Positions 52,115 through 59,891 of a stretch of DNA of 64,000 nucleotides are shown in pieces (the first letter of the stretch is position 1; each line of letters opens with the position of its first letter). Position numbers and translations under genes: made by a program. The DNA is from Nisaea sediminum (GTDB taxonomy: Bacteria; Pseudomonadota; Alphaproteobacteria; Thalassobaculales; Thalassobaculaceae): contig NZ_JACZCQ010000005.1 in NCBI RefSeq assembly GCF_014904705.1, positions 248,001 through 312,000 of the forward strand. Direction: 5' to 3'. The notes under the pieces are model-generated. The model did no database searches, had not been told where the DNA came from, and saw nothing but the letters and a program-made list of their open reading frames with translations.

Positions 52115-53726
52115 CCACCCGATGCGACCGGAGACGCTGGAAACGGATTATGTCGTGGTCGGCGCGGGCTCTGCCGGCTGCGTCGTCGCGAGCCGGCTCA
52201 GCGAGACCGGGGCGAGGGTCCTGCTGCTGGAGGCCGGGCCGCCGGACCGCCATCCGCTGATCCACATTCCGGCCGGCGTGAAGAGCCTTCTCTACAATGC
52301 GAGCGTCAACTGGAACTATGCGAGCGAGCCGGAGGACGGCACGGCGGGGCGGGCGATCCACTGGCCGCGCGGCCGCGTGCTCGGCGGCTCGCACTCGATC
52401 AACGGGATGCTCTATGTGCGCGGCAACCCGGCCGACTATGACGGCTGGGCCCAGCTCGGCTGCCGGGGCTGGAGCTTCGACGAAATCCTGCCCCTCTTCC
52501 GCCGCTCCGAGCGCTACGAAAAGGGCGAGGAGGAGATCCGCGGGCGGGGCGGCCCGATGCCGGTCGAGGATTACCGCACCATCCTGCCGCTGACCCATGC
52601 CTTCGTGCAGGCGGCGCAGGAGGCCGGCTTCGCCTTCAACCCGGATTACAACGGCCCCGCCCAGGAGGGCGTCGCCTATTCGCAGATGACCCGGCGCGGG
52701 CGCTGGCGCGCCTCGACCGCCCGCACCTTCCTGGCGGAAGCCCGCAAGCGCCCCAATCTCCGGGTCGAGACCGGGGCCCTGGTGCAGAAGCTCAGCTTCG
52801 AGGGGCGCCGCTGCACCGGGCTGGTATTCCGCCGCCACGGAGAGGAGGTCGCGGTCAAAGCCGCCCGCGAGGTGGTGCTCTCGGGCGGCGCCGTCAACTC
52901 GCCGCAGCTCCTGCAGCTTTCCGGCATCGGCCCTGCCGGCCATCTGGCGTCCCTCGGGCTGCCGGTGGTGCAGGACCTGCCGGGCGTCGGCGCCAACCTC
53001 TCCGATCACTATGTCACCCGCATCACCCACCGGGTCAGGGACGCGATCTCGATGAACCAGCTCTCGCGCGGCTGGCGGGTGCTGCGCGAGATCGGCCGCT
53101 TCGCCCTCTTCGGCAATGGCGCGCTGACCTTCGGCGTGACCAGCGCGATGGTGTTCTGCCGCAGCCGCGAGGGCCTCGATAGCCCCGACCTGCAGCTCCT
53201 CTTCACGCCGGCGAGCTACGACCCGGACAAGCCGCTGGCCCTCGAACGCGCGCCCGGCATGGCGACGGTGATCTGCCCGACCCGCCCCTCCAGCCGCGGC
53301 ACGGTCATGGCCGCGAGCCCGGATCCGGCGGAGCCGCCGCGCATCAAACCGAACTACCTCTCGGACCGCGACGATCTCAGGGTGATGCTCGCCGGCATAC
53401 GCCAAGTCCGCCGGATCTTCGCCGCGCCGTCCCTCGCACGCCACAGCGCGGCGGAACTCTGGCCCGGACCGGACGCGGCGGACGAGGCCGCGCTCGCGCA
53501 GTTCGCCCGGGAGCGCGGCACCACGCTCTATCACCCGGTCGGCACCTGCAAGATGGGGATCGACCCGATGGCGGTCACCGACCCGGAGCTCCGGGTCCGC
53601 GGCGTCGAGGGGCTCAGGGTCGCCGACGCCTCGGTGATGCCGTATCTGACGACAGGGAACACGAATGCGCCGACGATCATGATCGCCGAGAAGGCGGCGG
53701 AGATGATTAGGGCGGCGGCAGGGTGA
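52104..53726 (+). CDS. GMC family oxidoreductase (choline dehydrogenase-like)
   Basis: This 540-residue flavoprotein of the GMC family oxidises alcohols. The FAD-binding motif is YVVVGAGSAGCVVASRLSE. GMC signature 1 lies in GRVLGGSHSINGMLYVRGNP, and signature 2 is GGAVNSPQLLQLSGIGP. The C-terminal catalytic His is in TTLYHPVGTCKMG, and [24 protein letters not shown] closes the FAD site. Its start overlaps the upstream aminotransferase. A diverged, frameshifted copy of its last 158 bp is found at 54271-54428. Confidence 0.95.
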   Translation: MPADHPMRPETLETDYVVVGAGSAGCVVASRLSETGARVLLLEAGPPDRHPLIHIPAGVKSLLYNASVNWNYASEPEDGTAGRAIHWPRGRVLGGSHSINGMLYVRGNPADYDGWAQLGCRGWSFDEILPLFRRSERYEKGEEEIRGRGGPMPVEDYRTILPLTHAFVQAAQEAGFAFNPDYNGPAQEGVAYSQMTRRGRWRASTARTFLAEARKRPNLRVETGALVQKLSFEGRRCTGLVFRRHGEEVAVKAAREVVLSGGAVNSPQLLQLSGIGPAGHLASLGLPVVQDLPGVGANLSDHYVTRITHRVRDAISMNQLSRGWRVLREIGRFALFGNGALTFGVTSAMVFCRSREGLDSPDLQLLFTPASYDPDKPLALERAPGMATVICPTRPSSRGTVMAASPDPAEPPRIKPNYLSDRDDLRVMLAGIRQVRRIFAAPSLARHSAAELWPGPDAADEAALAQFARERGTTLYHPVGTCKMGIDPMAVTDPELRVRGVEGLRVADASVMPYLTTGNTNAPTIMIAEKAAEMIRAAAG

Positions 53727-53746
53727 GCGACGGGGGGAGGGGTTGC

Positions 53747-53771
53747 GGCCGAGGGATGAAGAGAAATTAGG
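53747..53771 (+). repeat. 25-bp direct repeat, copy 1
   Basis: GGCCGAGGGATGAAGAGA then AATTAGG lies 20 nt after the GMC oxidoreductase stop and covers the stop codon of the small membrane protein. It matches 55530-55554 at 24 of 25 positions. Confidence 0.85.
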
Positions 53772-54126
53772 GTCTCTTGTTTTTATTAAATCGATCCGTC
53801 AGATACCCGATCCCGACAACGGATATTAGAAGAAGAGCGGTCGCAATACCTGCATTGGCGTGTTTGGAGAATCCCCCCCTAAACAGGTCCGTTCCGAAGA
53901 TCGTGAAAAAAAGGACCGCCCCCGCGATCAGGATCGTCAATGCAGCCTTCCGGCCACACAGAATCAGAACGATAACCTCCACAAGAAGGAGGCCGGAACA
54001 AACGACATACACAACATAGCCGTTGGCTTCGATCCAATCCCAAGCAGTTTGTACAGCCAGGGAAGCTATAACCAAACCAATGAGGGTAAGGCCATTGACG
54101 AACCTATCGAACGCTTTATCGAACAT
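53767..54126 (-). CDS. Small multi-helix membrane protein of unknown function
   Basis: This 119-residue hydrophobic protein has about four transmembrane segments (LTLIGLVIASLAVQTAW, VVYVVCSGLLLVEVIVLILC, ALTILIAGAVLFFTIFGT, IATALLLISVVGIGYLT) and a basic tail (RFNKNKRP). Base composition is lower in GC than the neighbouring metabolic genes. It lies between the intact GMC oxidoreductase end and a degraded copy of that end, so it was probably brought in with the island. No family was recognised. Confidence 0.6.
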   Translation of the reverse strand: MFDKAFDRFVNGLTLIGLVIASLAVQTAWDWIEANGYVVYVVCSGLLLVEVIVLILCGRKAALTILIAGAVLFFTIFGTDLFRGGFSKHANAGIATALLLISVVGIGYLTDRFNKNKRP

Positions 54127-54270
54127 AACGGCTGAAGCCTAAACGAGAATACCCGAAGAAAGGAACCGGGAAATCCGGGCACACGAGGCTCATTTGCCCG
54201 ATAGCTCGCCACTTTGCGCACCTGCGTAGTTTCCCCGTATCGAATTGAATCTCGTGTCCCCGGAATCGCG

Positions 54271-54428
54271 ATGGCGGTGGTCGACCCGGAGTTCCGGGTC
54301 CGCGGCGTCGAGGCCTGCGCCTCGCCGACGCCTCGGTGATGCCGTACCTGACGACCGGCAACACGAATGCGCCGACGATCATGATTGGCGAGAAGGCGGC
54401 GGATTTGATCAGGGCTGCGGCGGGGTGA
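54271..54428 (+). pseudogene. Degraded copy of the GMC oxidoreductase 3' end
   Basis: This segment aligns along its whole length with 53568-53726, the last 53 codons of the intact GMC gene, including the stop. It has roughly 85-90% identity by eye and a net 1-nt deletion near 54316 that breaks the frame. It starts abruptly at an ATGGCG shared with the intact gene. It is a remnant of a related gene rather than a perfect recent duplication. Confidence 0.85.
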
Positions 54429-54444
54429 GTGGGGGGCGGCGCCC

Positions 54445-54981
54445 TCAGGCGCAGAGCGTCTCTGCGTATTCCGTCGCCCGCTGGCGTAGCATCGGCCCGA
54501 TATGCACTTCCCCGCCCGCGACGGCGAGATTGGCCTGCCGGACCAGTTCCGCCTCGACCGCGACCGAGGGCGCGAGCTTGCCGTTACAGGCGAGCCAGCG
54601 GGCGACCGTCGCCCATTCCCAGAGCGGACTGTCCGAGGTGACGCGCGCCACCGGGGCCGGAAAGCCCTCGCCCCGGCAGCCCCGGTAGTAATTGGAAATC
54701 GCGGCCCGCGTCATCTCGGCCCGTTTCGCGATGTCGGAGAGGCTGACCAGCGGGTCCGGCTCCAGCCGGTCGATCCGCGCGCCGGTTGCGGCGACATTCT
54801 CCAGCGCCGAGGCGACGGCATCGCCGAAGCTCTCGGCTTCGCGGGCGAAATCTACGATGACATGGCCCTTCTGGAACGAGACCAGAGCGTCGTCGCAGCC
54901 GTGATCGTAGAACAACGCCTCGAAATCCTCCGCCGCCGGGTCCAGCCCGGAGGCGATCACGCTGAACTCATACGTCTCCAT
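54445..54981 (-). CDS. HTH regulator / antitoxin-like partner of a HicA-like gene
   Basis: This 178-residue protein begins with a small alpha-beta domain (YEFSVIASGLDPAAEDFEAL, YDHGCDDALVSFQKGHVIVD) and continues with a helix-turn-helix (LVSLSDIAKRAEMTRAAISN) and a Trp-rich tail (SPLWEWATVARWLACNGK). Such proteins are commonly encoded directly after a short HicA-like protein, as here: the upstream gene overlaps it by 14 nt. An antitoxin and autorepressor role is inferred from that arrangement and from a palindrome in front of the pair. Its stop lies 17 nt from the GMC remnant. Confidence 0.7.
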   Translation of the reverse strand: METYEFSVIASGLDPAAEDFEALFYDHGCDDALVSFQKGHVIVDFAREAESFGDAVASALENVAATGARIDRLEPDPLVSLSDIAKRAEMTRAAISNYYRGCRGEGFPAPVARVTSDSPLWEWATVARWLACNGKLAPSVAVEAELVRQANLAVAGGEVHIGPMLRQRATEYAETLCA

Positions 54982-55213
54982 CACCCCTCTCCCCGGCCCC
55001 GTGCGGACACCGGTTGATCGCCCGCAAAATCTGCCGCGCGTGATTGCCCGCATTCCGCGGCGTCCCATTGACCCCGATCTGGCAGCCCTCGCGGTCATGC
55101 TGGGGACAATACAGCCGCCCCCAATGCCCCTGCGGCCGCCATGTCCAGCCCAGCGCCTCAGCCTGCCGGACCGCCTCCTCGACCTCTTTGTCCGGATGGC
55201 GCGGGCGGGTCAT
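54968..55213 (-). CDS. HicA-like small protein, possible toxin
   Basis: This 81-residue protein begins DKEVEEAVRQAEALGWTWR, followed by GHWGRLYCPQHDREGC and a GTPRNAGNHARQILRAI segment. The N-terminal helix, a Gly-His turn and the NHARQI ending resemble the double-stranded RNA-binding fold of HicA-type mRNA interferases, with added cysteines that may bind metal. It overlaps the next gene by 14 nt. GGAG precedes the ATG. The toxin call is by context and fold resemblance only. Confidence 0.65.
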   Translation of the reverse strand: MTRPRHPDKEVEEAVRQAEALGWTWRPQGHWGRLYCPQHDREGCQIGVNGTPRNAGNHARQILRAINRCPHGAGERGDGDV

Positions 55214-55237
55214 TACGTGCTCCGAATATGGGCTATA

Positions 55238-55255
55238 TGTTTACAAATGTCAACA
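55238..55255. promoter_or_regulatory. Palindromic operator-like site in front of the toxin-antitoxin-like pair
   Basis: TGTT-x-ACA-xx-TGT-x-AACA occupies 18 bp as a near-perfect inverted repeat. On the minus strand it contains a consensus -35 TTGACA (55253-55248), with CATATT as a possible -10 after 17 nt, so a repressor bound here would block the promoter. Confidence 0.55.
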
Positions 55256-55364
55256 ATTTGGCTTGCACGACTTTTACGTGCGTGACCAACATCAACAGCC
55301 AGGGGCCGGGCCGTCAACTTGGGCGCTTTACACGATTACCGTTCGTGGTTGCTTCGAGAGGATG

Positions 55365-55525
55365 GAGCGAGACACCGGGAAGGCTGAACGCGCGGGCAGG
55401 AAGGGCGTGAGGGATAGGCCCAGCTATTTCAACCATGGCAACGCAAAGCCGGAGGAACTCTCCGGGACCTGAATGTCGGCCTACTGAAACTGAAGGCAGC
55501 GATGGAGACGGAACAGGAGTCGCCG
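55365..55525 (+). pseudogene. Degraded copy of a hydroxyacyl-CoA dehydrogenase 3' end
   Basis: The segment aligns with the last third of the domain encoded at 47880-48040. Shared stretches include GAGCGAGAC/AAGCGAGAC, GGGCGTGA, GCTATTTC, GCCGGAGGAACT, ATGTCGG and CTGAAGGC. Part of it still reads SYFNHGNAKPEEL against SGYFDYGSMKPEEL of the intact protein. Identity is about 75%, with indels and stops. It is a remnant of a paralogue, not of the intact gene itself. Confidence 0.75.
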
Positions 55526-55529
55526 TTAG

Positions 55530-55554
55530 GGCCGAGGGATGAAGAGGAATTAGG
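55530..55554 (+). repeat. 25-bp direct repeat, copy 2
   Basis: GGCCGAGGGATGAAGAGG then AATTAGG directly follows the hydroxyacyl-CoA dehydrogenase remnant. It differs from copy 1 (53747-53771) by a single base. Confidence 0.85.
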
Positions 55555-55669
55555 CTTCACTTCCTTTAGTTCATCCAAAAGCGAAATTGGTTGATAAAAA
55601 TCAAAACACAAAGAACCATACTGGCTATAAATTTGAACAATGTAAAAATTGAAACGAGGCGGGCACGGC

Positions 55670-57067
55670 ATGAAACTCATACCGACAGCTCCAGTAATTG
55701 GAAAAACGGAAGGCTTTACAAAAGAGAATGACCTTTTTGGGTACGCAGCTTTCGGGAAAAGACTGACTCGACTCGTTAGTGGCCTTGAACAACCAATGAC
55801 GATCATCCTCGATGGTCCGTGGGGCTCTGGAAAATCGACATTCGTAAAACAGTGGGCGGGGGAACTTCGCAATCAAGGTGCGGCTGTCATCGAATTCGAC
55901 GCATTCGCAAATGATCACTACGAAGATGCGTTCGTTGTACTCGCAGCGAAGATCGTCGAGCAAGCCGAACAAATCCTCCCGGCCGAAAGCTCGATGATTA
56001 AAGATATAGTCACGAAAGCGAAAAGAGTTGGCTCTGTTTTGCTACCTATATCTGCTCGATTAGCGCTGCGAGGAGTAACGCTAAATTTAGTAGATTCCGA
56101 AGATTTCGAAAAATTGGGTACAGTTGGGAAAACAATTTTTACCGAACTTGGCGACGAACTCGCAAAAATTGCTGAGGATGTTTTCGCCGAACGACTAAGA
56201 AACACGACCGTGGAACGCGTCACACTAGAGAATTTTCAGAAAAGCTTGACCTTAATTTCCACCGCAATATCAACAAAGAATGCTCAATCAGCATCAAGCG
56301 AATCCGAAAATCATATATTCAAAAAATCAAAACATCCATTGATATTCATAATAGATGATCTTGATAGATGCAAACCATCTTTTGCGTTAAATACTATTGA
56401 AAGAATAAAACATCTATTTTCTGTCAATGGAGTTGTATTCATTTTAGTAACGAACATTGAACAATTGACCGCCACCGTAAAATCAGCATACGGGCAAAAC
56501 ACAAAAGGAGAACAGTATCTAGAAAAATTTTACGACTTACGCGTCACATTACCACATAATCGAGATCTAGATTTCAGACCGACAACAAAATATATTGACT
56601 ATTTATGGAATGAATTGAATATAAATTCAATCGATGAAGCTTTAGATAATAGAGTAAAAAACCAACTCAAAAATATGTCTATTTCAAAAAATCTATCACT
56701 GAGAACAATCGAAAGAATATCTACATATATTGCAATCACATACCAAACATCCGACTGTCAATTCGCGACATTGATTTCCGGACTCGCAGTCATCCGACAA
56801 ACTCACCCAGAAATATACAACTCTCTTAGGCAAGGCCGATTTATATGGCCAAAAATAATAGATTCTTTAGATTTCAATAATTGGCCAAATGAATACCTCA
56901 AAGACGAATCAATCGAGTATTGGAATTGGTTTACAAACCCATCCTTAACTGAATTAGAAATTCGCGATCTATCATCAAAACATCTTTTCGGAGCAAGAGA
57001 AATACACGATAGGCTCTTATACATACCACGAATTATTGCACAATTAGATAATATAAATATTGAATAA
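55670..57067 (+). CDS. KAP family P-loop NTPase
   Basis: This 465-residue protein has the KAP NTPase layout. Walker A is GPWGSGKST (residues 49-57), and Walker B and sensor are in LIFIIDDLDRCKPSFALNTI. The sequence following Walker B (ERIKHLFSVNGVVFILVTNI and EQYLEKFYDLRVTLPHNRD) is diagnostic. Many KAP NTPases have transmembrane helices between the motifs; here the segment VLLPISARLALRGVTL is only weakly hydrophobic, so it may be soluble or peripheral. Some KAP proteins take part in phage exclusion. The gene is strikingly AT-rich, with A/T-ending codons, unlike every neighbour, which supports horizontal transfer. A TTG at 55649 is an alternative start. Confidence 0.88.
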   Translation: MKLIPTAPVIGKTEGFTKENDLFGYAAFGKRLTRLVSGLEQPMTIILDGPWGSGKSTFVKQWAGELRNQGAAVIEFDAFANDHYEDAFVVLAAKIVEQAEQILPAESSMIKDIVTKAKRVGSVLLPISARLALRGVTLNLVDSEDFEKLGTVGKTIFTELGDELAKIAEDVFAERLRNTTVERVTLENFQKSLTLISTAISTKNAQSASSESENHIFKKSKHPLIFIIDDLDRCKPSFALNTIERIKHLFSVNGVVFILVTNIEQLTATVKSAYGQNTKGEQYLEKFYDLRVTLPHNRDLDFRPTTKYIDYLWNELNINSIDEALDNRVKNQLKNMSISKNLSLRTIERISTYIAITYQTSDCQFATLISGLAVIRQTHPEIYNSLRQGRFIWPKIIDSLDFNNWPNEYLKDESIEYWNWFTNPSLTELEIRDLSSKHLFGAREIHDRLLYIPRIIAQLDNINIE

Positions 57068-57166
57068 TTTTTTATTCAGCAAAACAAGAAACATCACAAA
57101 TAATTGACAATATACTATAAAATAACGAGAGCAGATTGCGTTCAATTTTTAATCTCTTATGCTCCC

Positions 57167-57249
57167 TCACGCCACCTCGTGCCCAGCCAACATCTCCAGC
57201 GCCTTCACCAACGTCGAGAGCCCCCACGCCTTGCCGCCACGCGCCGCGC
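57167..57249 (-). pseudogene. Degraded copy of the 3' end of the adjacent dehydrogenase gene
   Basis: This 83-bp segment matches 57766-57848, the 3' end of the intact NAD-dependent dehydrogenase gene, with about 89% identity and the same frame. It still encodes LVKALEMLAGHEVA followed by a stop. The CinA-like gene lies between the remnant and the intact copy. It marks the right edge of the AT-rich island. Confidence 0.85.
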
Positions 57250-57255
57250 CGCGTC

Positions 57256-57750
57256 TCACCCCGTCACCATCTCCCCAAGCGCCGCCACCAGCGCCTCCAG
57301 CGCCGCTTCGGTGAACCGCCACATATTGGCTTCCCGGTCGCTCTCCCCTGTCTCCAGCGTGAAGACCCGCGTCACCGGGCCCGAGAGCGCGATGCAGGTG
57401 TGGCCGGCGGCATCGCCGTAGCGGTTGCCGCCCGGGCCGGAGGCGCCGGTCTCCGCGAGGCCCCAGGTCGTGTCCATGCGCCGGCGCATGGTCTCGGCGA
57501 GCAGCGCGGCGTAGGGCTCGGAGGAGGAGCGCATGCCCGGATGCTGCTCGAAGTCGATCTCCGTCAGGATCTCGCGCGCCTTGTGGGTATAGATCACGCC
57601 GCCGCCGACGAAATAGGCCGACGCCCCCGGGACCGCGAGGAGGGAGGCGGAGATCAGGCCGCCGGCGGAGGACTCGGCGACGGCGATGGTCTCGCCGCGC
57701 GCCTTCAGCAGCTTTCCGGCGGCCTCCCCGAGCTTCCCGAGGGCAATCAT
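57256..57750 (-). CDS. CinA-like C-terminal domain protein (nicotinamide-nucleotide amidohydrolase type)
   Basis: This 164-residue protein corresponds to the PncC domain of CinA, which deamidates nicotinamide mononucleotide in NAD salvage. Family motifs are ETIAVAESSAGGLISASLLA, GGGVIYTHKAREILT and WGLAETGASGPGGNRYGDAA with the expected Gly-rich loop. The competence-related N-terminal domain of CinA is absent. It starts 15 nt after the end of the dehydrogenase gene, so both are in one transcript. Confidence 0.9.
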   Translation of the reverse strand: MIALGKLGEAAGKLLKARGETIAVAESSAGGLISASLLAVPGASAYFVGGGVIYTHKAREILTEIDFEQHPGMRSSSEPYAALLAETMRRRMDTTWGLAETGASGPGGNRYGDAAGHTCIALSGPVTRVFTLETGESDREANMWRFTEAALEALVAALGEMVTG

Positions 57751-57765
57751 CCCGGCGTCTCCCCT

Positions 57766-58647
57766 TTACGCCACCTCGTGCCCGGCCAGCATCTCCAGCG
57801 CCTTCACCATCGCCGAGTGATCCCAGGCCTTGCCGCCATGCGCCGCGCAAGCGTTGAAGAGTTCCTGCGCCGTCGCCGTGTTCGGCAGGCTGAGGCCCAT
57901 CTCGCGCGCGTTGGAGAGGGCGAGGTTCAGGTCCTTCTGGTGCAGCTCGATGCGGAAGCCCGGATCGAAGGTGCGCTTCACCATGCGGTCGCCGTGCAGT
58001 TCCAGGATCTTCGAGGAGGCGAAGCCGCCCATCAGGGCCTCGCGCACCTTGGCCGGGTCGGCGCCGGCCTTGGAGGCGAAGAGCAGGGCCTCGCCGACCG
58101 CCTCGATGGTCAGCGCGACGATGATCTGGTTGGCGACCTTGCAGGTCTGGCCGTCGCCGTTGCCGCCGACCAGCGTGATGTTCTTGCCCATCAGCTCGAA
58201 CAGCGGCTTCACCCGCTTGAAGGCCTTCTCGGAGCCGCCGCACATGATGGTGAGGCTCGCCGCCTTGGCGCCGACCTCGCCGCCGGAGACCGGGGCGTCG
58301 ATATACTCGCAGCCGAGCTCGTTGATCTTGGTCGCGAACTCCTTGGTCGCGAGCGGCGAGATCGAGCTCATGTCGACCACGGTCTTGCCGTCCGAGAGCG
58401 CTTCCGCGACTCCGTCCGCGCCGAACAGCACCTCCTCCACCTGCGGCGTGTCCGGCACCATGATGAAGATGATGTCGGCCGCCTTGGCGACCGCGGCGGG
58501 GCTCGGGCAGGCCTTGCCGCCGGCATCGACGAGGCTGCGCGGCACCTGGTTCAGGGTGTTGAGATACACCTCGTGGCCCGCCGCGATCAGGTGCCCCGCC
58601 ATCGGCACGCCCATGATGCCGAGGCCGATAAATCCAAGCTTGCTCAT
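57766..58647 (-). CDS. NAD(P)-dependent beta-hydroxyacid dehydrogenase (tartronate-semialdehyde-reductase-like)
   Basis: This 293-residue enzyme belongs to the beta-hydroxyacid dehydrogenase family. It has the N-terminal KLGFIGLGIMGVPMAGHLIA, DAPVSGGEVGAKAASLTIMC with the substrate-binding loop, and GQTCKVANQIIVALTIEAVG with the catalytic Lys. These are closest to 2-hydroxy-3-oxopropionate reductase (GlxR/GarR), but 3-hydroxyisobutyrate dehydrogenase is possible. The ATG at 58647 follows GGGAGGAAAGAGGA. A diverged copy of the 3' end is at 57167-57249. Confidence 0.9.
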   Translation of the reverse strand: MSKLGFIGLGIMGVPMAGHLIAAGHEVYLNTLNQVPRSLVDAGGKACPSPAAVAKAADIIFIMVPDTPQVEEVLFGADGVAEALSDGKTVVDMSSISPLATKEFATKINELGCEYIDAPVSGGEVGAKAASLTIMCGGSEKAFKRVKPLFELMGKNITLVGGNGDGQTCKVANQIIVALTIEAVGEALLFASKAGADPAKVREALMGGFASSKILELHGDRMVKRTFDPGFRIELHQKDLNLALSNAREMGLSLPNTATAQELFNACAAHGGKAWDHSAMVKALEMLAGHEVA

Positions 58648-58701
58648 GTTCCTCTTTCCTCCCGGAATAGTCTTTGTCCCGTGTTCGGACGGCATCTTGC
58701 G

Positions 58702-59721
58702 TCAGGCGCTATCCGCCGTCATCCCGAATTCCTTCGCCAGCAGCGCGTAGCTCCGCTGCCGGACCTGCTCGTCATGCGCCCAGGTCACCACCGCGACCTC
58801 GTTCAGATTGAGCCGCCCGGCGAGCGCGCGGATCTGTTCCGCCACCTTCTCCGGCGTGCCGACCATGGCGCTCTGCCGGAGCTGCTCCATGCGTGCCGCC
58901 TCGCTCTCGGAATAGCTGGCGTTCATCGCCGTCTCGGCGCTCTCCAGCGGCGTGTAGCGGCCGCGGTCGCGGAAGATCTGCCAGCGCGCGCGGGAGGTGA
59001 AATGGTACTGCGCCTCCTCCTCGGTCTCGGCGGCGAGCGCCCAGACGCAGATCGCGGGGCAGGGCTCGGGAAAGCGCTCGGAGGGCTGGTAGCGTTCGCG
59101 GTAGATCTGGATCGCCTCCGGGCCGCCCTGGCCCTCGGTGAAGAACCAGGCGAAGGCATAGGGCAGGCCGAAATGGGCGCCGACCTGGGCGCCGTAGAGC
59201 GAGCTGCCGAGCATCCAGATCTCGGGCGAGGTGTCGCCGGCGGGGCGGGCGCGGACGGCGGCGAAGGGATGGCCCTCGGGCAACGGCGCGCCGGAGACCC
59301 AGGCGCTGAGATCGGCGACGTCGGCGGGGAACTGGTTCGGCCGCTCCGCCGCGAGCGGGTTCAGAGCCAGCGAGGTGCGGCCGTCCGAGCCGGGCGCGCG
59401 GCCGAGGCCGAGATCGATCCGGCCGGGCGCCAGCGCCTCCAGCACGCGGAACTGCTCGGCCACCTTCAGCGGCGCGTAATGCGGCAGCATCACGCCCGCC
59501 GAGCCGATGCGGATACGCTCCGTCTTCATCGCGATGGCGGCGAGCAGGATCTCCGGCGCGGTGCCGACGATGGTCGGGTGGGAATGGTGCTCGGAGACCC
59601 AGAAGCGCTTGTAGCCGAGGCGCTCGCACTGTTCCGCCATGGCGATCGTGTCGAGGATCGCCTGCCCCTCGGGACGGCCGACGGCGGCGATGGACTGGTC
59701 GAGGACGGAGAGGCGCAGCAT
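58702..59721 (-). CDS. LLM class flavin-dependent oxidoreductase
   Basis: This 339-residue protein is of the bacterial luciferase-like monooxygenase group. Motifs are RLSVLDQSIAAVGRPEG, RFWVSEHHSHPTIVGTAPEI, IGSAGVMLPHYAPLKVAEQF and LGLGRAPGSDGRTSLAL, all typical of the MsnO8-type branch. The ATG at 59721 follows AGGAGG. Substrate is unknown. It lies 54 nt upstream of the dehydrogenase gene in the same direction. Confidence 0.93.
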   Translation of the reverse strand: MLRLSVLDQSIAAVGRPEGQAILDTIAMAEQCERLGYKRFWVSEHHSHPTIVGTAPEILLAAIAMKTERIRIGSAGVMLPHYAPLKVAEQFRVLEALAPGRIDLGLGRAPGSDGRTSLALNPLAAERPNQFPADVADLSAWVSGAPLPEGHPFAAVRARPAGDTSPEIWMLGSSLYGAQVGAHFGLPYAFAWFFTEGQGGPEAIQIYRERYQPSERFPEPCPAICVWALAAETEEEAQYHFTSRARWQIFRDRGRYTPLESAETAMNASYSESEAARMEQLRQSAMVGTPEKVAEQIRALAGRLNLNEVAVVTWAHDEQVRQRSYALLAKEFGMTADSA

Positions 59722-59891
59722 GGGGGTCCTCCTGGACGGGCGTTCTTCGTTTTGCCGCCAGCATAAGGCCATTCGCCCCGCCTTTGCTCTTGCCGATCCG
59801 CGACGAGACTCTCGCCCCCCGCCGAATTTCCCTTGCGGCGGCGCACCGCTCCCGCGTGCTATGGGAGGACCGACCGGAGACACGGCGCCCG

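Noticed and set aside
55429-55872. Minus-strand 147-codon frame opposite the start of the KAP NTPase gene
   Set aside because: It overlaps the identified NTPase Walker A region and the dehydrogenase remnant, with no motif of its own.
57136-59766. 876-codon plus-strand frame over CinA, dehydrogenase and LLM genes
   Set aside because: The opposite strand encodes three proteins with clear family motifs, so this frame is a composition artefact.
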